DNA of 6,404 bases from Xanthobacteraceae bacterium (GTDB lineage Bacteria; Pseudomonadota; Alphaproteobacteria; Rhizobiales; Xanthobacteraceae). Made by a program: the position numbers and the translations under genes. Below are positions 1-5,469 of the stretch, in pieces; the first letter of the stretch is position 1, and the number at the start of each line of letters is the position of its first letter. The notes under the pieces were generated by a model that made no database searches, was not told the DNA's origin, and worked only from the letters and a program-made list of their open reading frames with translations. The stretch lies in the NCBI GenBank assembly GCA_030043175.1, contig JASHYD010000654.1:1-6404 (forward strand). Reading direction: 5' to 3'.

Positions 1-119
1 ATGTTCTTCGCTTCTGGCGGGGCCCCGACTTTCTGCTGCTGCGCCAGCACAGGTGCGGTGCACAGGCATGTCACAACCGCTACTACTGGCGCCCAAACTT
101 GAACTGCGTCGCGAGTCAT
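1..119 (-). CDS. Exported protein, N-terminal part only (runs off left edge)
   Basis: The minus strand is open from an ATG at 119-117 to the window edge (39 full codons). Seen: a short polar start (MTRDAVQVW), a hydrophobic core (APVVAVVTCLCTAPVLA) and an Ala-Gln junction (VLA-QQQ), which is a standard signal peptidase I site. The mature start reads QQQKVGAPPEAKNM. The start is fixed by a strong AGGAGG 9 bases upstream. The APPEAKNM-type mature start recalls, from memory, secreted proteins of the LVIVD-repeat/'NDLQ' kind found near DUF6152 genes in soil alphaproteobacteria, but too little is visible to name a function. It points the same way as the 304-residue protein and the DUF6152 gene, about 1.1 kb upstream, and could be part of the same set of exported proteins. 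Confidence is high for a real exported protein and low for the family. Confidence 0.72.
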   Translation of the reverse strand, partial: MTRDAVQVWAPVVAVVTCLCTAPVLAQQQKVGAPPEAKN

Positions 120-128
120 GGGGGGTGC

Positions 129-134
129 CCTCCT
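129..134 (-). promoter_or_regulatory. Strong Shine-Dalgarno (AGGAGG)
   Basis: CCTCCT on the plus strand reads AGGAGG on the minus strand. It sits 9 bases before the ATG at 119, inside the purine-rich stretch AAGAGGAGGG. The match and spacing decide the start of the exported protein at the left edge. Confidence 0.75.
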
Positions 135-184
135 CTTCCCTGGGCAAAGCCGATTTCATCTTCCCGGGCAAAGCTGATTTTCAA
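135..184. repeat. 25-bp imperfect tandem repeat in the 5' leader
   Basis: Two head-to-tail copies, 135-159 and 160-184, share CTTCCC, GGGCAAAGC and GATTT...CA. They differ by two small indels and a C/T change. The repeat ends one base before the Shine-Dalgarno of the left-edge gene, so it lies in that gene's leader or promoter region. It may be a duplication by slippage or a doubled regulatory site; the sequence does not decide. Confidence 0.7.
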
Positions 185-1211
185 TGAGCGTAACACATAA
201 ACAGGCCTGATAATCAACAACCCTGAACAAAATCCCTCTTTAAGAACAAGCTATATCGCTCTTTCGTACGGGGTTGGTTCTATAGGTGTCCAATAGGCTG
301 ACAGGCGCGCTGCGCACAGAACATGCGCTGCGGCATGGCTGTGAGAGCCAACGATTGGCTCTCAATTCCAAATTGCCGTCAGCAGACGGCATTCTCAGTG
401 GACAGGATTACGCGCGCGGCGGCGCTCCGAGTCGGCCGGTTTGGTGATACCGCCGCCGGTCGAATTCGGCCCACTCGCCCGTTCATTGCCGACCCAGTTT
501 TCGCGAGTCCTGCCTTTTGGAATATTCTGTGGCACGCCGCTCAAAGAATTGAGGATTTCGACCAGCCAGGGCAGCGGATGTGGCCTTATCTGGCGATAGC
601 CGCCCTCGATGGCTTCGAAGTAGCCGAAGACGGGCTCCCTTGAGCTGGGTGAGCCGCCAATCTGCGACGCGGCGGAGTTAGGTGTGAATGTGTTTCAGGC
701 TTTATGCCTTCAACCCCGCGAGCCCGAAAGCCGAGCGACGAATTTCTCCTCCAGTTTCACGGATGGTCCCCACGTCGGCAATGTCGGAGACCATGTAGTG
801 ATAGTTCGTAATCGAAACACTTCGTCATCCCTTGCGCACCTCCATCCGGAGGTCGACACGACCCTGGCGTCACGTCAAGCTCTCGCAGATGATATTGGGA
901 GCAAAGGCCGAGCGGACGTTTCGAGATCCCGAACAGGCGGGAAAGCAGGCGGAAACAAGCCACGACGGGATCGTCCGGCTGTCGGAAACGCGCACCTCCG
1001 CCGTGGTGGCGGTTGGCGTTCCGCGCAAAAATCATGAGCTCCGTCATGTCGTTTCAACGGGAAATAGCGAAGAGAATCGCCGCCCGGGTCCGTGTCAGCC
1101 TAGCATGCCCCCACGGACAGGCGAAACAACCGCAATTGCTCCAACGCTGCAGCATTTGGCGTTGTCGCAGATACGTTTCAGGTGAACTCCTGCCCCCGAT
1201 AGGCATGCCGA
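185..1211. other. About 1 kb without a convincing gene
   Basis: Several open stretches exist on both strands, but none has a good start with a ribosome binding site or a sequence I recognise. The minus strand holds three blocks with GC-rich third positions in different frames: 395-694, about 702-830, and about 860-1050. This would fit a decayed minus-strand gene or insertion sequence. In the second block a short frame ends ..IRRSAFGLAGLKA at a TAA (702-704), resembling a natural C-terminus. The part from 185 to 300 is AT-richer and may hold the promoter of the left-edge gene, but I could not find a clear -35/-10 pair. Confidence 0.4.
395..694 (-). pseudogene. Possible remnant of unknown gene, perhaps an IS3-type transposase tail
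   Basis: The minus strand is open for 99 codons between a TGA at 697-695 and a TGA at 397-395. There is no ATG or GTG that could serve as a start. Codons in the middle are GC-rich at the third position. A central stretch, REPVFGYFEAIEGGYRQ followed by RPHPLPWL, weakly resembles the end of IS3-family transposases (the FxYIExxYNRxRxHSxLG pattern), but the Asn and the HS are missing. It could equally be chance. I would not assign a function. Confidence 0.2.
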
Positions 1212-2126
1212 TCAGAAATCCGGTTTGTCAGCCTGCGGAATCGGATCGAGATTTTGATTCGCGAAATGCTCCGTCTCATTCTCGGCGCAAACCATCTCCA
1301 CCATCTCCGCCTCGTTCTTGCGCCATGTCTGTCTAAGTGTAAGCGGCCCGTTGAATGTGTCGGGATCTTCCACCGTTACGATCGCGGTCAAAGTCCTGCC
1401 GTCCCGGCTGATGGCGAACCGCTCGACGACGTGAAGTTTATCGGTGTGCGGCGTGCGGAAAGAATCGATGTAGTGATACTTGCCGCCCGCAAGCCCGATC
1501 GTATCGACCACAAGCGTGTCCCCGCCCTCGTAATGGCCGATGGATTCGCCAAACCAGGAAGGCTTCACTTTTTCCGAGTGCTTGTCGGTGAGATAGATGC
1601 GGCGCACGAAATGATCGCGCTCCCATATCATCCAGACTTCCTTCGGCGTCTGGAGGAAATACATAGGTTGGAGAAAAAGGAGTTGGCCCGGCACGCCCCC
1701 AGGCCAGCAGCGCGATTGGGAGGTAAAGGGGATCGCCATCCTGCCGCTCAGCACCTCCTCGTTCGTTGCCTCCATCTGCTCCGCGGCCCAAGGTTTCAGG
1801 ATCGGATCCTTCGTGTTCACGATTGCGGGCCGGAGGTCGCTACCTCCAGAACAACCACCATTTTGACACTGGCTTCTATAAGGATATTTGGGATCGGTCT
1901 TCATAGGCCCGTGCCCCGAACCCGGCGGAGGGTCGAGCTGAAAGTCCCAGAAGTTCACGTTCCAGCCGACATCTCGGGACCCAAGTTGGGGAATGGAATC
2001 CTCTACAGGCCCGGCTACGGAAAGAGACGCAATAAGGGTGATTGCAAGAAAGCCAGCGACAACACCGCCTGCTAGCAGGCGGCTCCGCAAAGTCGATACC
2101 AAAATGTGTCCTATAAACGACGACAT
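1212..2126 (-). CDS. Conserved exported protein of unknown function, 304 aa
   Basis: The only complete gene I trust here. I chose the ATG at 2126 over ATGs at 2144 and 2204 because GGAG lies 10 bases upstream of it (CTCC at 2137-2140) and because it gives a usual N-terminus. Residues 1-16 are short and contain Arg14 and Arg16. Residues 17-38 (LLAGGVVAGFLAITLIASLSVA) are hydrophobic, a signal peptide or signal anchor. The mature part has FWDFQLDPPPGSGHGP, a Cys pair (QCQNGGC), and in its last third GESIGHYEGGDTLVVDTIGL, FRTPHTDKLHVVERF and VTVEDPDTFNGPLTLRQTW. It ends MVCAENETEHF...PQADKPDF. From memory this is a large conserved 'hypothetical' family common in Bradyrhizobium and other soil bacteria, with no known activity. 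It follows the DUF6152 gene on the same strand after about 146 bp, a pairing seen elsewhere, so the two probably act together in the envelope. A decayed relative lies at 3482-3691. Confidence 0.85.
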   Translation of the reverse strand: MSSFIGHILVSTLRSRLLAGGVVAGFLAITLIASLSVAGPVEDSIPQLGSRDVGWNVNFWDFQLDPPPGSGHGPMKTDPKYPYRSQCQNGGCSGGSDLRPAIVNTKDPILKPWAAEQMEATNEEVLSGRMAIPFTSQSRCWPGGVPGQLLFLQPMYFLQTPKEVWMIWERDHFVRRIYLTDKHSEKVKPSWFGESIGHYEGGDTLVVDTIGLAGGKYHYIDSFRTPHTDKLHVVERFAISRDGRTLTAIVTVEDPDTFNGPLTLRQTWRKNEAEMVEMVCAENETEHFANQNLDPIPQADKPDF

Positions 2127-2136
2127 AGGCGTTTTT

Positions 2137-2140
2137 CTCC
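2137..2140 (-). promoter_or_regulatory. Ribosome binding site deciding the start at 2126
   Basis: The minus strand reads GGAGAAAAACGCCT directly before the ATG. GGAG is 10 bases from the start. No similar purine run precedes the in-frame ATG at 2204, and the ATG at 2144 overlaps this site, so the shorter protein is preferred. Confidence 0.6.
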
Positions 2141-2272
2141 ACATCACAAGGAACCGGGAAATTACCAAGTTAACGACCCCATCGACCACTTTGAGCGGCG
2201 CCATGCCTAAAACCCTGGCGCGACGCCGATTCGGACATTGTCCAGCTCGTGATCATATTGGATGCCGAGCGG

Positions 2273-2660
2273 TCAGTGCGGCCCGATGACTGGTCGACCA
2301 TCTTTGAACTTGATCCTGTTGAGATTCCAAGCTCCGCCCGGCGCTCCGCTCCGCAGCGGATCGATCGTCAATTCAAGTTCGTCTCCGGGCTTTAGAACCT
2401 TGCTCAACCAGCCGCCGCTACGGGTCAGACCGCCTGGCGGGCTGCCCTCAAGATTCCAGAGCTGCGTTCCGCCCTTGCCATCCATGACATCGAGGATGAT
2501 GAACGTGTGGGGACCCATATATCGAAGTTCCTTCACAGTCCCAGCCAGCTGCATCGGATGCTCTTGGTCGAACATCGGAAAGTAATGATGTGCCGATGAC
2601 GGAACACCAGACCCCCGAAAGCGCGATTGCGGCAGACAAAGCTGCCAGGCGTTGCCTCAT
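2273..2660 (-). pseudogene. DUF6152-type secreted protein, frameshifted in its signal peptide
   Basis: Two frames together make one normal gene. The first starts at an ATG at 2660 with GGAG 6 bases upstream and encodes a signal peptide (MRQRLAALSAAIALSG). The second encodes the mature domain: AHHYFPMFDQEHPMQLAGTV, then LRYMGPHTFIILDVMDGKGG, LWNLEGSPPGGLTRSGGW, LKPGDELELTIDPLRSGAPG and NLNRIKFKDGRPVIGPH to the stop. This matches the DUF6152 family from memory, in which the cleaved protein begins with His-His. Removing one C from the C5 tract at 2612-2616 joins the frames as ALSGSGVPSSA-HHYF, a textbook cleavage site. As written, the reading from 2660 runs into another frame and loses the domain, while the internal ATG at 2575 would give a protein with no export signal. 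Either the gene is newly broken, the tract is phase-variable, or the base is a sequencing error. It lies upstream of, and co-directional with, the 304-residue protein. Confidence 0.75.
2612..2616. repeat. C5 homopolymer at the frameshift point
   Basis: Five C's (five G's on the coding strand) sit exactly where the DUF6152 reading frame changes. A tract of four would give one continuous gene with an intact signal peptide. Confidence 0.65.
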
Positions 2661-2944
2661 ATGTCACTCCATTCCAAGCGCGTCCGAGCGTTAACAGGGC
2701 CTCGACGAGGCCGTAAACGGCTTGGTTCATGTGTTGTGTCGATTGACCATCTCGTTGAGAGAGCCAGCCCATATTCTGTCATCGTCCCCTGACCACCCGC
2801 TGAAGCCAAGTTGAATGCCAGCTGAATTTTTTTGCCATACTCGCTGGGCGCATCCCAAAGTATCTGGCTGAGCCACAGTAGAGGCCGGCTCTTTACTTGA
2901 GTGGCGACGTCAATGTTCATTTAACGAGATCACATAATAACTCG

Positions 2945-2955
2945 TGAGTGACTCA
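2945..2955. promoter_or_regulatory. Perfect 11-bp palindrome, possible operator
   Basis: TGAGTGACTCA is a perfect inverted repeat about a central G, in an AT-rich stretch about 285 bp upstream of the DUF6152 start. Its size and symmetry resemble operators of dimeric repressors such as TetR-family proteins. No regulator gene is visible in the window and no clear promoter overlaps it, so the role is a guess. Confidence 0.3.
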
Positions 2956-3422
2956 TTTCCTGCTGTGCCAAGCATATCTGCTTGCTTCGACAGATCGGTT
3001 TTGTAGTGTGCGATAGAATTTTTCCATGAAATTGCGTATTTTATGGCCTAAGAAGTCAGGCGGAATATCCTCAGATTGCGGCTGAACCGCCTGCGCACTC
3101 CCTTGCGACGCACTTCTGTGCTAGGGGTTACTTTGTATCCACGGTCGAACGGGATTAACAGCAGATATGGGAATACATCAAGAGACAGGAAGCAGAGGAT
3201 ACACGTTTGGAGCAGTTGAACCTGTGGCGGCCATTGCAGTAGAGCGGCGTGGATTTGGCATACCCTCAAATTCTGCTTGCGAATCGCAAGCGTCAAAATG
3301 CGATATTGTTCTCGCAGCAGATGGGCTCTTTCATCGCTCCCACAGCGCGTGGGTGATAGGTCTGCCGGGAGGACCACGGCATGTTGAAAGGGCCCGGATT
3401 GTCTACGGGGATCGCAACCTGC

Positions 3423-3455
3423 AGCGTCTTCCAGCATCAGTCAGCTGGAAGCGCT
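3423..3455. repeat. Imperfect inverted repeat (hairpin) after the 3482 stop
   Basis: AGCGTCTTCCAG (3423-3434) pairs with CTGGAAGCGCT (3445-3455) around a 10-base loop, with one bulged base. On the minus strand it starts 26 bases after the stop of the gene remnant at 3482-3691, a natural place for a terminator, but no T-run follows it. Its TTCCAG/CTGGAA arms recur in the larger hairpin at 3984-4016. Confidence 0.45.
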
Positions 3456-3481
3456 CGGAGTTCACGCTCCCGGGGCCCTAT

Positions 3482-3691
3482 TCAAAATTCCGACTTGTTT
3501 GCGGTCGGCACGGCAGAGTCCTTTCCGGTGTAATATTCATGGGGATTGTCCGCGTCTTCCTTCGCCGCTTCGTAGCCGAGTAGTCGGTAGCGCTCCACTA
3601 TATGGAGAACCGGGCTGTGCGGCGTGCCGTACATGTCAACCACGGCAAACGGCCCGATCTTGAAGGTGACGCACCTTTCATGATCGGCTCT
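3482..3691 (-). pseudogene. C-terminal remnant of a relative of the 304-aa exported protein, with internal deletion
   Basis: The minus strand is open for 69 codons from just inside a TGA (3694-3692) to a TGA at 3484-3482, with no usable start. It reads FKIGPFAVVDMYGTPHSPV, LHIVERYRLLGYEAAKED and then ADNPHEYYTGKDSAVPTANKSEF. The FAVVDMYGTPH..LHVVERYRLLDYEAAKE block and the NPHEYYTGKD..PTADKPDF ending are both known to me from one conserved exported protein family, where a long segment (a TVEDEGVFTTPW-like stretch and an EFVCAEN motif) separates them. Here they meet at about 3553/3554. Against the 304-residue protein in this window, which has HVVERF...CAENETEHF...ADKPDF, about 32 residues are missing. 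The N-terminal part is gone too. So this is a doubly truncated gene copy, close to the next remnant on the same strand. Confidence 0.68.
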
Positions 3692-3734
3692 TCAGCGGGC
3701 ACGGCGGCGGTGGCCACCCCCAGCAGCGGGTCTC

Positions 3735-3869
3735 AGCGGACACCCTCAGCACCACGGGAATCTCCAGCTCGAGCACCTTGGCGGCCTTGCGGTTGATGAC
3801 GAAGTCGAACTTGGTCGACGCTTGGACCAGCAGGTCGGCCGGCTTGGCACCCTTAAGAATGTTGCCGGT
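3735..3869 (-). pseudogene. C-terminal remnant of a substrate-binding protein (ABC_sub_bind type)
   Basis: The minus-strand frame reads [38 protein letters not shown] and VVLRVSAE. This follows the characteristic end of the ABC_sub_bind substrate-binding proteins (typically ..[44 protein letters not shown]), which are numerous in Bradyrhizobium and its relatives. The frame opens after a TAA at 3872-3870, where the family would have a sense codon, perhaps Tyr. The normal ending is lost after SAE, where the frame runs on into unrelated residues (TRCWGWPPPP) and stops at a TGA. Only some 45 of about 320 residues remain. Such proteins bind a solute in the periplasm for an ABC importer; this piece cannot work. 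Confidence 0.65.
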
Positions 3870-3983
3870 TTACACCTCGACGTGATGTGCCGATCACTCA
3901 GCACGAGCGACCGCGAATCGGCGAGAAGAACCCAGAATGCCTAAAGGTGCCCTCTAGGAGCCACTCTGGAACAGACTAAAGAA

Positions 3984-4016
3984 CAGACACTTCCAGGCGT
4001 AGCCTGGAAGTGTCTG
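3984..4016. terminator. Perfect 15-bp hairpin, terminator-like on the minus strand
   Basis: CAGACACTTCCAGGC (3984-3998), a GTA loop, and its exact complement (4002-4016) form a 15-bp perfect stem. On the minus strand the stem is followed by the T-rich TTCTTTAG, and a short frame ending in TAA (ALAHRCAS, stop at about 4029-4031) lies 13-15 bases before it. This resembles a Rho-independent terminator of a lost minus-strand gene. The T-run is interrupted, so an insertion-element arm or other structural repeat remains possible. Confidence 0.5.
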
Positions 4017-4079
4017 AAGTCAGAAGTTAGGAGGCACAACGGTGCGCGAGCGCCGTCGTACTTTTCTATCGAAGCATTG

Positions 4080-4240
4080 TAGAGCACCTTTGTCGAATCG
4101 AATTTCATTACATTTAATGGTTACCAACACATACAATCATACAATAGATAGTTGAACTGACTATATCTATGGATCGATCACAGATGCTAAAACATTGCCA
4201 TATAGGTTTGAGAATAGGAAAATCGAAAGCTCCGGCCCCC
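4080..4240. other. AT-rich island with short repeats
   Basis: It contains TACAAT twice, 8 bases apart (4132-4137 and 4140-4145), and the inverted pair ATAGATA (4144-4150) / TATCTAT (4164-4170) with a 13-base spacer. The TACAAT boxes resemble a sigma-70 -10 element for rightward transcription towards the ABC gene, but no good -35 box is at the right distance. Function not decided. Confidence 0.3.
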
Positions 4241-4321
4241 GTTCATGTCTAAGGCCATAATTCAAGCCGCAGCGCAGGCCGGCCTGTTCAACGTCTTCAT
4301 GGGTGAATTCAATTTCTCTGA

Positions 4322-5328
4322 CTTGCCCGAGAGGCGCTACTGCTGATCGCCGTCTTTGCTGTGCTGACAGTCGGCCTAACGACGGAGTACTGGAGCGGGC
4401 GGGCCTCGGCGCCTGACCTGATTTTCTCGGTGACCGCCTTTTCCCTGGTCGTCACTCGCGCCACTACGCTCGCCAGCGGGCTTTCGCGGCATGATCAACG
4501 GCGCCGGCGACGTGTCCGAGGGCATCGACTACATGAAGAGGGCCGAGGCGGCCAACGCGGGCGCCCCTTTACGCACCGCTATCCCCCGCCGCGCCGACGG
4601 TCTGGAGATCGAGCTTGAGGACGTGAGCTTCTCCTATGAGGGGGCGGAGAGGCCCGTCCTGTCCTGCGTGAACATGCACATCCACACTGGCGAGATCGTC
4701 GCCATCGTCGGGCCGAGCGGGGTCGGCAAGTCCACGCTCGCTCGCATCCTGCAGGGCCGCAACCGGCCGCAGACCGGAATTCTCAAGCTCAACGGCATGA
4801 TCCAGGGCGAGGGCGACTTCGCCGACGGAATCAACCCGGTGGCCATGGTCGCCCAGGAGCCGACGATGTTCCACCGAACGATCTGGGACAACATCGTGCT
4901 GGGCGAGCTTCGACCGGGCGGACGTGGAACGGGCAGCAAGTCTGGCCGGCATCCACAATTTCATCTGTGGGTTGAAGGACGGCTATCAGACTGTGGTCGG
5001 CGAGCGCGGAATGACCCTGTCGGGCGGCCATCGCCAGCGAATCGCCATCGCCCGGGTGTTCCTGCGGAATGCCCCATGTCTCGTCCTCGACGAGCCGACC
5101 TCGGCGGTCGATCTGCAGACTGAGGCCCAGCTGATCGCTTCGATCCGCCAACATGGTAAGGACCGCACGATCGTCATCATATCCCACCGCCCTTCGACAA
5201 TCCGGATGGCCCGCCGCATCTTTCTCCTCGGCGAAGGACGCGTGCTGGACTCCGGGACGCACGAGGAGCTGGCCGCGCGCTCTCCGATGTACGCGGCCCT
5301 GTGCAACGGTGAAAGTGCGGCGGCCTGA
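4322..5328 (+). pseudogene. ABC exporter half-transporter, N-truncated and twice frameshifted
   Basis: Three frames read in turn make one protein. First: the end of a membrane domain (LAREALLLIAVFAVLTVGLT, then YWSGRASAPDLIFSVTAFSL). After a +1 shift near 4478-4481: FRGMINGAGDVSEGIDYMKR, then the ATPase domain with DVSFSYEG, Walker A GPSGVGKST (4710-4736) and a Q-loop region MVAQEPTMFHRTIWDNIVLG. After an extra G at about 4905: SFDRADVERAASLAGIHNF, the signature LSGGHRQRIAIAR, Walker B LVLDEPTSAVD, the H-loop IISHRPS and the ending GTHEELAARSPMYAALC. This is the MsbA/multidrug-exporter-like type that carries membrane and ATPase domains on one chain; the substrate is unknown. Such half-transporters are usually about 570-600 residues; here only about 335 codons remain, so most of the membrane domain is missing. 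The signature has His where LSGGQ normally has Gln. A TGA at 4319-4321 closes the frame upstream. As written no working transporter is made. Confidence 0.8.
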
Positions 5329-5469
5329 ACGGGCTTCAAGCCGCCCGCTCCATCCGCCTGAAACCGGCTGGATGATCGCATAAGGAGAAACGGCTTAGCT
5401 CAGCAAGATCCCCTCGAGCCGCTTGATCTCCCGAGCACGCGAGGCGACGGGCGTGCCCGGCAAATTACC

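Larger units (their letters stand above)
2661..3481. other. About 820 bp with no convincing gene
   Basis: The part next to the DUF6152 gene must contain its leader and promoter. An 87-codon minus-strand frame (2657-2920, starting MNIDVATQVKSRPLLWLSQ) ends in an ATGA overlap with the DUF6152 start. It has no ribosome binding site and no family I recognise, so it may be chance. Further right, long frames exist on both strands between about 3050 and 3583, opposite each other and unrecognised. Around 2920-3050 the DNA is AT-richer. I assign no product here. Confidence 0.4.
3870..4321. other. About 450 bp intergenic, with hairpin and AT-rich island
   Basis: No convincing gene. A 33-codon plus-strand frame from ATG 4245 to TGA 4346 (MSKAIIQAAAQAGLFNVF...) has no ribosome binding site. 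It could be a frameshifted upstream piece of the ABC transporter that follows, or chance. The stretch 4080-4240 is clearly AT-richer than its surroundings and has no coding signal. Confidence 0.4.

Noticed and set aside
323..643. Plus-strand frame of 106 codons starting MRCGMAVRANDW
   Set aside because: No ribosome binding site or family. It is probably the complement of the minus-strand open stretch at 395-694.
1254..2075. Long plus-strand frame (273 codons) opposite the 304-aa gene
   Set aside because: It mirrors the minus-strand gene, is Arg/His-rich, has no ribosome binding site, and the opposite strand has a signal peptide, a Shine-Dalgarno and a known family pattern.
3048..3437. Minus-strand frame of 129 codons starting MLEDAAGCDPRR
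   Set aside because: No ribosome binding site and no recognisable family. It overlaps an equally open plus-strand frame at 3167-3583, and neither stands out.
3167..3583. Plus-strand frame of 138 codons
   Set aside because: Its 3' part lies opposite the clear gene remnant at 3482-3691, and no motif or start signal supports it.
4132..4145. Twin TACAAT boxes as a promoter for the ABC gene
   Set aside because: No -35 element at 16-18 bases, and the gene downstream has lost its front part. Kept only as a note in the AT-rich island.
4569..5381. Several minus-strand frames of 101-143 codons under the ABC gene
   Set aside because: They are antisense to a region with unmistakable ABC ATPase motifs on the plus strand.
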